DNA of 64,000 nt from Chryseobacterium sp. MYb264 (GCF_035974275.1 NZ_CP142422.1:682001-746000); one strand, 5' to 3'. Positions 42,906 through 54,385 are shown, counted from the first letter of the stretch. The notes: a model not told the origin generated them from the sequence alone. Made by a program: numbers and translations.

Positions 42906-45167
42906 ATGAGAAAATCAACTTTAAAAATTTCAGCATTGGGGCTGATGTTTTCCTTTGCCGTAGCTTTTGGGCAGGAGACGGACAGCCTTGCGGTGAAAAG
43001 CGCTTTGAAAGAGGCTTCTAAAACCGAAGAAGGCGTAAAGACCGTTACCACTTCCTCCAAAGAAGATAACAACAGGAATGTGATGCTTAATGCGGCTAAC
43101 AACACCAGCCCAAGGGACGTAAACATCGGTTTACCGGCAACGGTTGGAGGAATTACCATCCTTGAAAATGATTTGCCTGCCGTTTACTTTTTCTGGCCGG
43201 AACTTCCCAACAAAACATGGAGACAAAGTGTAGGTTTAGAGAGAACCGGACTTTTAAAAATGGATCAATTGGCCAATACCATGGGGGATCTTGGTTTCGC
43301 GGTGAATTCTTATTCTCAAACGGGAACGAAAGAACTTAAAGTAAAAGGAAAGTTTACGACGAGTACTTTTGGATGGCTACAGGGTGATGTGAATGTTTCA
43401 GGACCGATTTCTAAAAACGGATGGACATATACTGCCGGAGCTTTTGTTAACTATGATCCGAGTACTTTCAAACTAGGTTTTGCCAGAAATGTGGATGAAA
43501 CAAAGATCTTCAGAGTGGGTGCTACGAAATATTTTAAAGATAATAAAGGTCAGATCTCATTTTTGTACAAATATTCAGATTCTTATAACGTAGGAAATTA
43601 CGCGGTTTTCCAATATGGTGAAAACGGTAAAGTGACGGAGCTTGATAATTTTAAGATTGGTAGAGATTCTTACGTGGTGAATGACGGACAGATCAGAATG
43701 AAAGATATTCTGACCGGACGTGACTTCTGGGCAAGCATGAGCGGCAGTGATAACAGTTCAAAGGCTCATAATATTGATATTTTAGGTAATTATCTGTTGA
43801 ATAACGGCTGGAATTTCAAATTCTCCACAAGAGCTCACTTTGCGGATGTGAAGATGGCGAATATTATCCCTTTGAGTATTTTCAATGCAGATTCTTCGGC
43901 GGGTTATACGCTGGCTTCTAATGGCCAGGCTTACTCTGGTCCTGTGGGAACGCAATTGGCGATGTATACTCCTAAAACACCGATTACGAATATTGCAGGG
44001 CGTTTCTCTTTAAACAAGCAAATCGGAGATCACAATGTGACCGTTGGGATCTTGGAACAGTATTATAATATTGATAAATTCACGTCCAACAGATCGTTCT
44101 TCTTCCAGACGGTGGGGGCACAGCCGGAAAGATTAATCGGTCCTTCAACCGATTCCAATGGTTTCTACAATTATAATGTTGGCGGAGAATTCCACAGCGG
44201 AACTGAAAATAAATTATCAGTATATGCTGCAGATGACTGGAAAGTATCTGATAATTTTAACCTAAGCTATGGGCTTCATTTAAGAAATCATATGATCGAT
44301 GGTGAATTTTCTATGACGCCGAGATCGCCTAATTTTGTTTTTGCAGCGAATGATTTCCAAAACATTAAAGAAAGTTGGTTTCATGTGGGAGGAAGTGTAA
44401 ATGCTACTTATAATATCAGCAAAAATTTCGGTGTTTTGGCAAATTTCCTTTATACAGAAGAAAACAGAAGATTAGAGAGTTATTCTCAGCCATTTACTCC
44501 TGATATGAAGAAAATCAGAAGTCCTTTGGGAGCGATCGGAGTTTTCTGGAATACAGATTATATCCAATTGATTTCTCAGGCTACCTGGTTAACGAAAAAC
44601 GGATATTTAGGAAGATACAACCTTGTAAACCCGAACAACAGCACTCAGGTTGAAGTGGCGAGTGTAGATTACAGCATCCAGACTTTGGGCTGGACAACCG
44701 ATTTCGTTTTGAAGCCTTTCAAAGGATTTAACTTCCATTATTTAATTACATTCCAAAATCCGGTGTATAAAGATTTCGCATTCAGTGCTTTTGGCGAAAA
44801 TTATAATTATGCTGATAAAAATGTATTGGGTGTTTCTAAAGTTTTAATGGAAATCGATCCTAGTTATACCATTGATAAATGGAGATTCTGGGCAAGTTTC
44901 AGATATTTCTCAAAACAATACGCGAATCTTACCAACGCCTTGTATTTCGCACCAAGATGGGAAACTTTTGGTGGGGTAAGCTATACAGTTAATAAAAATA
45001 TCAATGTGGGAGCAACTGTAATTAACTTCTTAAACCAAAGAGGAGCCAGCGGAACCATCAACGGTGCTGAATTGATTACTGATGCAACGCCTTTCTATGG
45101 GAAGTTGTTGACGGGAACGTACATTATGCCATTGACAGGTCAGTTCTCAGTAAGCTTTAATTTCTAA
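42906..45167 (+). CDS. TonB-dependent receptor of the glycan-use locus
   Basis: This 753-residue outer-membrane protein has a signal peptide (cleavage near FAVAFGQ) and a short plug-like region (PRDVNIGLPATVGGITILENDLPAVYFFWPELP, about 70-110). A beta barrel follows, ending in the aromatic terminus QFSVSFNF. It lacks the carboxypeptidase-like domain typical of SusC, and no SusD gene is nearby. It starts an array of secreted glycoside hydrolases with a 10-base gap to the next gene, so it likely imports the oligosaccharides they release. Confidence 0.88.
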   Translation: MRKSTLKISALGLMFSFAVAFGQETDSLAVKSALKEASKTEEGVKTVTTSSKEDNNRNVMLNAANNTSPRDVNIGLPATVGGITILENDLPAVYFFWPELPNKTWRQSVGLERTGLLKMDQLANTMGDLGFAVNSYSQTGTKELKVKGKFTTSTFGWLQGDVNVSGPISKNGWTYTAGAFVNYDPSTFKLGFARNVDETKIFRVGATKYFKDNKGQISFLYKYSDSYNVGNYAVFQYGENGKVTELDNFKIGRDSYVVNDGQIRMKDILTGRDFWASMSGSDNSSKAHNIDILGNYLLNNGWNFKFSTRAHFADVKMANIIPLSIFNADSSAGYTLASNGQAYSGPVGTQLAMYTPKTPITNIAGRFSLNKQIGDHNVTVGILEQYYNIDKFTSNRSFFFQTVGAQPERLIGPSTDSNGFYNYNVGGEFHSGTENKLSVYAADDWKVSDNFNLSYGLHLRNHMIDGEFSMTPRSPNFVFAANDFQNIKESWFHVGGSVNATYNISKNFGVLANFLYTEENRRLESYSQPFTPDMKKIRSPLGAIGVFWNTDYIQLISQATWLTKNGYLGRYNLVNPNNSTQVEVASVDYSIQTLGWTTDFVLKPFKGFNFHYLITFQNPVYKDFAFSAFGENYNYADKNVLGVSKVLMEIDPSYTIDKWRFWASFRYFSKQYANLTNALYFAPRWETFGGVSYTVNKNINVGATVINFLNQRGASGTINGAELITDATPFYGKLLTGTYIMPLTGQFSVSFNF

Positions 45168-45177
45168 AATATAAACA

Positions 45178-47469
45178 ATGAAAAGAACAGTTTTAAATGT
45201 AGCCGCTTTATTTTTTGGAATAACAGCATTTTCGCAAAACATTCAGACGGTAACCAATTCAAAAGGTCCTGCATTGGGATATTCCGCAGAGTCTGGGGTA
45301 AAAATCCTTACGGTTGGCGGAAATAAGTTTAAAGATCTCAACAGAAACGGAAAGCTTGATAAGTATGAAGACTGGAGACTTCCGGTTGATGAAAGAGCGA
45401 AAGATTTAGCTTCAAAAATGAGCATTGAACAGATCGCAGGTTTGATGCTGTATAGTGGCCATCAATCGGTTCCTGCTCCTGCAGATGGTTTCAGAGCAGG
45501 AAAATATAACGGAATGTTATACAAAGAAAGCGGTGCAAAAGCTTCTGATTTAACAGATCAGCAAAAGAAATTTCTAAAAGACGATAATCTTCGCCACGTT
45601 TTGGTAACAACGGTTGAATCTCCGGAAGTTGCAGCACAGTGGAGCAATAATATTCAGGCATATATCGAAGGCTTAGGATTGGGAATCCCCGCCAATAACA
45701 GTACAGACCCGAGACATTCGGCAACGGTGACTGCAGAATTCAATGAAGGCGCGGGTGGACAAATTTCTCTTTGGCCAGATGGTTTGGCAATGGGTGCCAC
45801 TTTCGACCCCGAATTGGTTAGAAAATTCGGAAATATCGCAGCTCAGGAATATCGTGCGTTAGGAATTTCAACAGCTTTATCGCCTCAAATCGATTTAGGA
45901 ACAGAACCTCGTTGGTACAGAATTGCTTATGTTTTCTCTGAAAGTCCGGAATTGACGGCTGATTTAGGAAGAGGATATATTGACGGATTCCAAACAACAG
46001 TTGGCAATAAAAACGGTTGGGGAAACAAAAGTGTAAATGCTATGGTAAAACACTGGCCTGGAGGCGGACCTGAAGAAGGCGGTCGCGACGGTCACTGGGC
46101 GATGGGGAAATATGCGGTTTATCCTGGAAATAACTTCCAGAATCACGTGAAACCTTTTACAGAAGGCGCTTTCAAATTAGCTGGAGGAACCAAAGAAGCT
46201 TCTGCGGTAATGCCTTACTATACGATCAGCTTTAATCAGGACACGAAAAACGGAGAAAATGTTGGAAATGGATATAGTAAATATTTAATAACTGATTTAC
46301 TTCGTGGAAAATATAAATACGACGGGGTCGTTTGTACTGATTGGCTAATTACTGCTGATGAACCAAAATCTCCTGGCGGATTTGCCGGAAAACCTTGGGG
46401 CGCAGAAAAATTATCCATCGCTGAACGTCATTACAAAGTTTTGGAAGCTGGCGTTGACCAGTTCGGAGGAAATAATGATAAAGGACCCGTTTTGGAAGCC
46501 TATCAGATGGGGGTAAAAGAGCATGGAGAAAAAGCATACCGCGCCAAATTTGAGCAGTCTGCTGTTCGTTTGTTAAGAAATTTCTTCAGAACCGGATTGT
46601 TTGAAAATCCTTATGTAAATGTTGAAGAAACCAAGAAAATCGTCGGAAATCCTGAATTCATGAAAGCAGGTTACGAAGCTCAGGTAAAATCTATCGTGAT
46701 GCTGAAAAACAAAGCGAATGTTCTTCCGATTAAAGAAAGAAAAACGGTGTATATTCCAAAGAGATATTCTCCCGCAACATTCAACTGGTGGGGAATTTAC
46801 ACGGCTCCGTCTCTGGAATACCCAGTTGATATTGAGAAAATTAAAAAACATTATAACGTAACAGAAGATCCTGCAAAAGCTGATTTTGCATTGGTTTTTG
46901 TAAAAAGTCCGCACAGTGAGGAAGGCGGTTACAGCGATATCGATGCTAAAGAAGGCGGAAATGGGTATTTGCCAATTTCTCTTCAGTACCAGACATACAC
47001 AGCGACAGAAGCTCGTGACAAAAGTATTGCAGCGGGCGACCCGGTTGTTGCGCCAAATGTACACGACAGAACATTCAAAAATAAAACGTCAACGGTTACC
47101 AATTTCACAGATTTGTTGACGATTGAAAATACGTACAAAGCAATGAACGGAAAACCTGTCATTGTTTCTATAACAGCCTCAAAACCGATGATTTTTAACG
47201 AATTTGAAGGTCATGCAGATGCAATTTTGATGAATTTCAATGTATCCAATCAGGCGGTGGTAGACATCGTAACCGGAAAATATGAGCCTTCAGGTTTGCT
47301 TCCTTTACAAATGCCTGCGAATATGGTAACGGTTGAAAAACAGAAAGAAGACGTGCCTTACGATATGGAAACGCACAAAGATTCCGAAGGTCACAACTAC
47401 GATTTCGGATACGGAATGAACTGGTCTGGTGTAATCAAAGATGCAAGAACAGAGAAATATAAAAAGTAA
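45178..47469 (+). CDS. Secreted glycoside hydrolase family 3 enzyme
   Basis: The 763-residue protein has a signal peptide (ITAFSQ, about residue 20) and an EF-hand-like loop, FKDLNRNGKLDKYEDWRLPV, at 51-70. The GH3 barrel shows KHWPGGGPEEGGRD at about 291-303 and the nucleophile D388 in GVVCTDWL. The second GH3 alpha/beta domain follows, with VSITASKPMIFNEF and GLLPLQMP. No FnIII-like domain is seen, so it is shorter at the C-terminus than the enzyme at 54386. It should remove beta-linked sugars from non-reducing ends in the periplasm; linkage specificity is not readable. Confidence 0.92.
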   Translation: MKRTVLNVAALFFGITAFSQNIQTVTNSKGPALGYSAESGVKILTVGGNKFKDLNRNGKLDKYEDWRLPVDERAKDLASKMSIEQIAGLMLYSGHQSVPAPADGFRAGKYNGMLYKESGAKASDLTDQQKKFLKDDNLRHVLVTTVESPEVAAQWSNNIQAYIEGLGLGIPANNSTDPRHSATVTAEFNEGAGGQISLWPDGLAMGATFDPELVRKFGNIAAQEYRALGISTALSPQIDLGTEPRWYRIAYVFSESPELTADLGRGYIDGFQTTVGNKNGWGNKSVNAMVKHWPGGGPEEGGRDGHWAMGKYAVYPGNNFQNHVKPFTEGAFKLAGGTKEASAVMPYYTISFNQDTKNGENVGNGYSKYLITDLLRGKYKYDGVVCTDWLITADEPKSPGGFAGKPWGAEKLSIAERHYKVLEAGVDQFGGNNDKGPVLEAYQMGVKEHGEKAYRAKFEQSAVRLLRNFFRTGLFENPYVNVEETKKIVGNPEFMKAGYEAQVKSIVMLKNKANVLPIKERKTVYIPKRYSPATFNWWGIYTAPSLEYPVDIEKIKKHYNVTEDPAKADFALVFVKSPHSEEGGYSDIDAKEGGNGYLPISLQYQTYTATEARDKSIAAGDPVVAPNVHDRTFKNKTSTVTNFTDLLTIENTYKAMNGKPVIVSITASKPMIFNEFEGHADAILMNFNVSNQAVVDIVTGKYEPSGLLPLQMPANMVTVEKQKEDVPYDMETHKDSEGHNYDFGYGMNWSGVIKDARTEKYKK

Positions 47470-47477
47470 TTGAAAAG

Positions 47478-47518
47478 ATTCTGAGTCTGTAGTTTACGGG
47501 CTCAGAATTTTATTTTTT
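47478..47518 (+). terminator. Terminator after the first GH3 gene
   Basis: ATTCTGAGTCTGT and ACGGGCTCAGAAT pair over 13 bases with G-T wobbles around the loop AGTTT, followed by TTTATTTTTT. It may only partly stop transcription, since genes of the locus continue downstream. Confidence 0.7.
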
Positions 47519-47534
47519 GAATTAAAACTGATTT

Positions 47535-47746
47535 TTAACCACAAAAGTTACAAAAGCTTTAAGTCTAAAATAATAATTCTAAAAGTTCACAAAATCGAAA
47601 ATCAAAGATTGTCAAAACTAATGTATTCTAAGATTTTCAGCTTTTTAAACTTAAAGCGTGTGTCAAAACAAAAACTTTTGTGCCTTTTGACTACGTTGAA
47701 ATATCATTCATCGCCTGAAAGGAGATAATCTTCGATTTGTGGTTAA
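47535..47746. repeat. Dispersed inverted repeat, copy D
   Basis: The left end is TTAACCACAAAAG and the right end AATCTTCGATTTGTGGTTAA, with ACTTTTGTGCCTTTTGACTA in between. The 20-base right end occurs exactly, inverted, at 53029-53048. The copy fills most of the 308-base gap after the GH3 gene and includes the rejected GTG start at 47739. Confidence 0.65.
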
Positions 47747-47777
47747 GATTTACAGTTGTCAAACTAAAAGAAAAACA

Positions 47778-49376
47778 ATGAAAATTAATTTCAAACCTTA
47801 TAAAAAAGTTCAGAAGTTAGCTGTTGGTTTCCTGATAATGGGTTCTTTTTTTGGACAGGCTCAAACGGCTTCTCATCCTGAAAGACCGAGAATTATCATC
47901 ACAGCCGACCCGGAATTGGATGATAGCAATTCGATGATTCGTTTTTTGTTGTACAGTTCAGATTTGGATATTGATGGATTGATTTATGCAAGCAGCGCAT
48001 TTCACTGGAAAGGCGATGGAAAAGGTACAAAATGGTTTGTTCCGAGCAGAGAATATTCAAGATTTGGAACCGGAATTTGCCCTTGTGAATCATGGCGTTG
48101 GGGCGAAGATGAAAAATTCATTCACGATGCGGTAGATGCTTATGCTAAATCGTATTCCAATTTAAAAGTTCACAATCCGAATTATCCTTCTCCTGAAGTT
48201 TTACAATCAAAAATAAAATATGGAAATATTGAATTTGATGGTGATATTTCTAAAGATTCAGAAGGTTCAAATTTAATTAAAGCTGCGATTCTCGATAACA
48301 AGCCAGGAAAATTATACGTCACAGCCTGGGGCGGATTAAGTACAATTGCAAGAGCTTTAAAATCGATTCAGGAAGAGTTTGAAAATACGACAGATTGGGA
48401 GAAAATTCAAACTAAAGTGGCCAGAAAACTAGTCATTTTACCTTCAGGTGACCAAGACGATACGTATGCCTCTTACATCAAACCGAATTGGCCAAAACTG
48501 GATTACAGAGAATTTGTAGACGGTCCAAATTATGGCTACACGGCTCCTCTGAAAGCAAGTCCGGAAAATGTAAAATACTTCTCCGCCGATTGGATGAAAA
48601 AAAATATCTCCAATAAAGGTGCTTTTGGCGAATTGTACAGAGTTTGGGGCGACGGAAAGCAGATGGTGAAAAATGACATTGTAGATTTCTTCGGATTTTC
48701 AGGTGTAACCGCCGAAGAACTGAAAAAGCAAGGTTACAAAGTCTGGATGCCATTACAGCCAAAAGGTTCTTTCTTAAGCGAAGGCGACAATTTTACCTTT
48801 ATGAATATGCTCGGAAACGGATTGCGTTCTTACGAATCTGGTTCTTACGGAGGTTGGGGCGGAATTGAACCTGCTTCTAAAGCCAATTCCAATATGTTTT
48901 TCGATAATGCAGCCGACGGAAATAACAGTGCAGAAGCAATGGCAAATTCGATGGCTTCAAAAGAAAAATCGGATAAAGAATTGGCTTTCCCTAACTTTTT
49001 ATCACAGGCTATGAATGATTTTGCGGCAAGATTAACTTGGTCTATTACACCTACTTTTTCCAAAGTGAATCACGAACCGGTTGTGAAAATTTCAGGTCCG
49101 ATAAACATTCGTTCTTCCGCAGGTGAAAAAGTTCCTTTATATGGTTCTGTAATCGACCCAGACGGAAATAAAGTTACTGTAAAATGGTGGCAATTCAAAC
49201 AAGCCGGAACGTATAATGGCGACATTGAGATTTCAAAATCTGACAGCTTAAATCCTGAAATTTTGGTTCCTAAAACAGCAAAAAGTGGACAAACTATGCA
49301 TTTGATTTTAGAAGCGACAGACAACGGAACTCCTGCATTGACGAGATATCAGCGTGTTATCATCACAGTCAGATAA
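47778..49376 (+). CDS. DUF1593 (nucleoside-hydrolase-like) secreted protein
   Basis: I start at the ATG at 47778 (MKINFKPYKKVQKLAVGFL), because the earlier GTG lies inside the dispersed repeat. The 532-residue protein has a signal peptide (SFFGQAQ) and the DUF1593 start RIIITADPELDDSNSMIRFLLYSSDLDIDGLIYASS. That carries the Asp cluster of the inosine-uridine hydrolase fold. The C-terminal 100 residues form a beta domain with PDGNKVTVKWWQF. The family is often labelled cellulose-binding, but the fold suggests an N- or O-glycoside hydrolase. It is part of the glycan locus. Confidence 0.87.
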   Translation: MKINFKPYKKVQKLAVGFLIMGSFFGQAQTASHPERPRIIITADPELDDSNSMIRFLLYSSDLDIDGLIYASSAFHWKGDGKGTKWFVPSREYSRFGTGICPCESWRWGEDEKFIHDAVDAYAKSYSNLKVHNPNYPSPEVLQSKIKYGNIEFDGDISKDSEGSNLIKAAILDNKPGKLYVTAWGGLSTIARALKSIQEEFENTTDWEKIQTKVARKLVILPSGDQDDTYASYIKPNWPKLDYREFVDGPNYGYTAPLKASPENVKYFSADWMKKNISNKGAFGELYRVWGDGKQMVKNDIVDFFGFSGVTAEELKKQGYKVWMPLQPKGSFLSEGDNFTFMNMLGNGLRSYESGSYGGWGGIEPASKANSNMFFDNAADGNNSAEAMANSMASKEKSDKELAFPNFLSQAMNDFAARLTWSITPTFSKVNHEPVVKISGPINIRSSAGEKVPLYGSVIDPDGNKVTVKWWQFKQAGTYNGDIEISKSDSLNPEILVPKTAKSGQTMHLILEATDNGTPALTRYQRVIITVR

Positions 49377-49405
49377 TTTAAAATGATTCATAATTGATAG
49401 TAATG

Positions 49406-50642
<1,237 letters not shown>

Positions 50643-50655
50643 AATTTAAATCAAA

Positions 50656-52128
50656 ATGAAAAAATTACTATTTGGAATCCTAACCACGGTAAGTCTTACT
50701 GCAACAGCACAAAATATGCAGGTTTCAGAATGGATAAGTTCTACAGAAACAAAACCTTGGCAGACAAAAAAACTGAATAAAGAGAAATCTTCTCAAAAAG
50801 CAGTCGAAGTTTTTACCAACAAATCTTTACAGAAAATAGAAGGTTTCGGTTCTTGTTTCAATGAGTTGGGGTGGACTTCATTAAATCAACTCAATTCTGT
50901 TGATAAAGAAACAATTTTCAAAGAGCTTTTCACAAAGGAAGGAGCGAACTTTACCATTTCCAGAATGCCGATTGGAGCAAATGATTTCTCAAGAGATTGG
51001 TATTCCTACGATGAAACAGATGGAGATTTTGAAATGAAAAATTTCTCTATTAAAAACGATTATGAAACGCTAATTCCTTTCATTAAATCTGCTCAGAAAT
51101 ATAATTCTTCATTGAAATTATGGGCTTCACCTTGGAGTCCGCCAACTTGGATGAAGTATAATAAGCATTATGCACTCAACAAAGCGCCATCTGTCATGCA
51201 GCAGGTTGATAACGGAATTAATGATAATCAACTCGTAAAAGAAGGAACGGACAATTTTATTCAGGAAGACCGATATTTTAAGGCATATGCTTTATACTTT
51301 AAAAAGTTTGTAGAGGCCTATAAAAAGGAAAATATTAAGATTTCTATGGTTATGCCTCAGAATGAATTCAATTCTGCTCAATGGTATCCGAGTAATACCT
51401 GGACGCCAAAGGGATTATCAAAATTCATCTCGTTTTTAGGTCCTGAAATGAAAAAATCCGGAGTGGATATTTTCTTCGGAACTTTAGAAAGAGGAAATCC
51501 TGCGTTATTTTCTGAAGTTTATAAAAACCCTGAATCCGGAAAATATATTAAAGGACTAGGTGTACAATGGGCAGGGAAAGAAGCAGTATCACAGATTCAT
51601 AAAGAATATCCAAACCTTACGATTTATCAAAGCGAACACGAATGTGGAAATGGTAAAAACGACTGGGCGTATGCAGAATACAGCTGGGATCTGATGAAAC
51701 ACTATTTCCTTAACGGCACTTCTTCTTATTTATACTGGAATACTTCGCTTCTGAAAGGTGGGGTTAGCCGTTGGGGATGGACACAGAATTCTTTGGTAAC
51801 GGTTGATTCTCAAAACAAAACCTATCACTGGAATCCTGAGTTTTATCTGATGAAGCATTTCAGCCATTATGTTCAGCCGGGAGCTGTTTTGCTGGAAACT
51901 TCAAGTGCTTCTGTTGAAAAACACAGAAATGATGTTTTAGGTTGGTGGGAAGGAAATTTGAGCAGTAACGCAGATAATATTTTAGCCTTTAAAAATCCGG
52001 ATAATTCTATTGCCATTATTACTTACAATGATGAAGCCATCTCAAAACAGCTTCATCTGAAAGTCAACAATCTGGATTTAAATCCTATTCTGGAAGCTAA
52101 ATCATTCAATACAATTTTAATTAAATAA
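50656..52128 (+). CDS. Secreted glycoside hydrolase family 30 enzyme
   Basis: The product is 490 residues with a signal peptide (TATAQ, about residue 19). The GH30 barrel plus side beta domain shows GFGSCFNELGW and ISRMPIGANDFSRDWYSYDE. The acid/base is E237 in MPQNEF and the likely nucleophile E327 in YQSEHECGNGKNDW. GH30 members of this type act as beta-1,6-glucanases, glucosylceramidases or related beta-glycosidases. The sequence favours the glucanase/glucosylceramidase side over the xylanase side, but I cannot fix the subfamily. The esterase gene precedes it by 13 bases and the next gene starts two bases after it. Confidence 0.92.
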   Translation: MKKLLFGILTTVSLTATAQNMQVSEWISSTETKPWQTKKLNKEKSSQKAVEVFTNKSLQKIEGFGSCFNELGWTSLNQLNSVDKETIFKELFTKEGANFTISRMPIGANDFSRDWYSYDETDGDFEMKNFSIKNDYETLIPFIKSAQKYNSSLKLWASPWSPPTWMKYNKHYALNKAPSVMQQVDNGINDNQLVKEGTDNFIQEDRYFKAYALYFKKFVEAYKKENIKISMVMPQNEFNSAQWYPSNTWTPKGLSKFISFLGPEMKKSGVDIFFGTLERGNPALFSEVYKNPESGKYIKGLGVQWAGKEAVSQIHKEYPNLTIYQSEHECGNGKNDWAYAEYSWDLMKHYFLNGTSSYLYWNTSLLKGGVSRWGWTQNSLVTVDSQNKTYHWNPEFYLMKHFSHYVQPGAVLLETSSASVEKHRNDVLGWWEGNLSSNADNILAFKNPDNSIAIITYNDEAISKQLHLKVNNLDLNPILEAKSFNTILIK

Positions 52129-52130
52129 AA

Positions 52131-53009
52131 ATGAAAAAAGTCATCATAGCAGGTTTATTCCTTTTTGGTTTAAACAGCATCAACGCTCAGAAATCAATTC
52201 CATTATATCAGGGAAAAGCGCCTGGAACAGAAAACTGGACACAGAAAGAAGCACAGCAATTTAATGAACTGTTCAAAACAGAGGTTGTTTTCAATGTCGC
52301 TCAGCCTTCTATGTTGTTATTTGAAGCTGATAAAAAGAAAGCCAACGGAACGGTAATCGTTGTGGCTCCCGGCGGTGGTTTTCAAAGCTTATCCATCAAC
52401 CGTGAAGGAATTGATATGGCGAAAAAACTGGCAGAAAACGGAATTACAGCAGTTGTTTTAAAATATAGATTATTGGAAACACAATCGAATGACCCGGCTA
52501 AGGAAATGATGGAAAACCTTAAAGACAGAAAAGCTTTTGATGCGAAAACAGCACCGATAAAAGTAATGGCGGGTGACGATATTAAAACGGCAATTTCTTA
52601 CATCAGAACCCACGCCAAAGAATTGAATATCAATCCTGAAAAATTAGGAGTGATCGGATTTTCTGCGGGAGCAAGTGTAATCCTTGAAAGTGTTCTTCAC
52701 AGCAAAGATGCGTCTACATTACCCAATTTTGCAGCATCCATTTACGGCGGACCAAGTCAGGAAATTTTAGATACCGAAATTCCGAAATCTCCGCTTCCGT
52801 TATTTATTTGCGCGGCAAGTGACGACCAATTGAAATTGGCTCCAAAATCAGTTCTACTGTACAACAAATGGTTGGAAGCAGGACAGCCAACCGAGCTTCA
52901 TATCTATGAAAAAGGGGGGCACGGTTTCGGAATGGGAAAACAGAATCTTCCTGTTGACAAGTGGTCGGATGTCTATCTGGATTGGTTAAGATTCCACAAA
53001 TTTTTATAA
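52131..53009 (+). CDS. Secreted alpha/beta hydrolase, acetylxylan-esterase-like
   Basis: The 292-residue enzyme has a signal peptide (NSINAQ) and the lipase-like oxyanion segment VVAPGGGFQSLSINREG. The nucleophile is S178 in GFSAGAS, and the late His is in KGGHGFGMG. It resembles the Axe/BD-FAE-like family that removes acetyl or feruloyl groups from sugars. It starts two bases after the GH30 stop. With the CE1 enzyme it gives the locus two debranching esterases. Confidence 0.88.
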   Translation: MKKVIIAGLFLFGLNSINAQKSIPLYQGKAPGTENWTQKEAQQFNELFKTEVVFNVAQPSMLLFEADKKKANGTVIVVAPGGGFQSLSINREGIDMAKKLAENGITAVVLKYRLLETQSNDPAKEMMENLKDRKAFDAKTAPIKVMAGDDIKTAISYIRTHAKELNINPEKLGVIGFSAGASVILESVLHSKDASTLPNFAASIYGGPSQEILDTEIPKSPLPLFICAASDDQLKLAPKSVLLYNKWLEAGQPTELHIYEKGGHGFGMGKQNLPVDKWSDVYLDWLRFHKFL

Positions 53010-53353
53010 ATATTTAAATCAAAAATATTAACCACAAATCGAAGATTCGAGGAAGTCAAAAGTCACAAAAGCGTCTAGTTTTTAAAAAGATTAATAAAAT
53101 CAATTGTATAGGTTAAATCAACAGGTCGCTCCGATAGAGCTTTGCTTTGGTGCTAGATTTTTCTATTAACAGTAAGCCCTGATGGGGCTAAATGTAACTC
53201 CATTAGGAGTCAACAGATAATAGAAAGTAATTTTTATTTGTAATTAAAGCTCCAGAGGAGCGATCTGTTAATTGTATTTTAATTTTTATCGGACAACTAT
53301 TTAAAATTAATGTGACAAAAACTTTTGTGCCTTTTGTGGTTAAAAAATAAACA
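53010..53353. repeat. 344-base gap with nested inverted repeats, copy E
   Basis: The outer ends TTAACCACAAA (53029-53039) and TTTGTGGTTAA (53333-53343) are exact inverted copies. Inside, 24-base arms at 53120-53143 and 53246-53269 are inverted with 20 of 24 matching; each contains TCGCTCC or GGAGCGA. Between these are the hairpins AGCCCTGATGGGGCT and AACTCCATTAGGAGT. The whole looks like a palindromic element with a second, REP-like element inserted in it. No gene is seen. Confidence 0.65.
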
Positions 53354-54382
53354 ATGAAATCAATTTTTAATATAGTTTCTTTTTTTACGGCAATGGCTGT
53401 GTCCGCACAGTCTACTGCCGTGATTTCGGAAATGGATAAATATGTAAAACCACGTTATCGCGTCATCGTCGACAATGATTTCGGTGGCGATCCGGATGGA
53501 CTTTTTCAGTTGGTTCATCAGATCTTATCACCTTCCACGGAAATTCGTGGGATTATCGGTTCGCATTTAAAGCCCGGAGATCCGTTTGATTCATCAAAAA
53601 TTACCGCTGAAAATGCAGTGAAAAAAGTGAACGAAACATTGGAAGTGATGAATCTTAAAAATAAGTTTAATGTTTTTCAAGGTTCAAATGATCAGTTGAA
53701 AGATCTCAAAACTCCAAATATTTCCGAAGGTGCAAAAGCAATCGTTGCCGAAGCAATGAAAGCTGATGAAAAAAATCCTCTGTTTATAGTTTGTGGTGCC
53801 AGTTTAACAGAAGTGGCAAGCGCTTATATGATGGAACCCAAAATTGCCGACAAAATCGTTGTGGTTTGGATTGGCGGTCCCGAATATTCAGATTTAGCAA
53901 CACCGCCGCCTGGTTATACGCCTTTGGAATATAATTTAGGAATCGATATAAAAGCAGCTCAGGTGGTTTTTAATCAATCTAATTTAAATATTTGGCAGGT
54001 TCCGAGAAATGCGTATCGACAGACTTTGATGTCTTATGCTGAATTACTGAGTAAAGTGAAACCTGAAGGAAAAACGGGAGCTTATTTAACGCAAAAAATT
54101 GAAGATTTGATGCTTAAAACGCAAAAATTCAATTTACTGGTGGGCGAAACCTATATTATGGGCGACAGTCCGTTGGTTTTATTAACGGCGCTTCAGTCTT
54201 CTTTTGAAGCAGACCCATCATCAAGCAGTTATGTCTTAAAAAATGCTCCGAAAATTAATGATAATGGAGCTTACGAATACAATTCCAACGGTAGAAATAT
54301 AAGAGTGTACACCCATCTTGATACCAGATTGATGTTCGAAGATTTCTATGCCAAATTAAAAATGTTTAATTCTAAAAAATAA
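53354..54382 (+). CDS. Secreted nucleoside hydrolase-like protein
   Basis: The 342-residue protein has a signal peptide (AVSAQ) and the IUNH calcium motif VDNDFGGDPDGLFQL (D40, D42, D46, D48), with LFIVCGASLTEVASAY and VVWIGGPEYS further on. Inosine-uridine hydrolases split the N-glycosidic bond of ribonucleosides; most are cytoplasmic, so a secreted form is notable. It starts only four bases before the GH3 gene's start and is in the glycan locus with the DUF1593 protein of the same fold. Sugar rather than nucleoside substrates are therefore possible. Confidence 0.88.
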   Translation: MKSIFNIVSFFTAMAVSAQSTAVISEMDKYVKPRYRVIVDNDFGGDPDGLFQLVHQILSPSTEIRGIIGSHLKPGDPFDSSKITAENAVKKVNETLEVMNLKNKFNVFQGSNDQLKDLKTPNISEGAKAIVAEAMKADEKNPLFIVCGASLTEVASAYMMEPKIADKIVVVWIGGPEYSDLATPPPGYTPLEYNLGIDIKAAQVVFNQSNLNIWQVPRNAYRQTLMSYAELLSKVKPEGKTGAYLTQKIEDLMLKTQKFNLLVGETYIMGDSPLVLLTALQSSFEADPSSSSYVLKNAPKINDNGAYEYNSNGRNIRVYTHLDTRLMFEDFYAKLKMFNSKK

Positions 54383-54385
54383 AAT

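Noticed and set aside
47739-47777. GTG start upstream of the DUF1593 gene
   Set aside because: It lies in the end of repeat copy D, and the ATG at 47778 begins the signal peptide.
53120-53269. CRISPR-like array
   Set aside because: The repeated hairpin words are inverted, unequal and unevenly spaced, and no cas gene is present.
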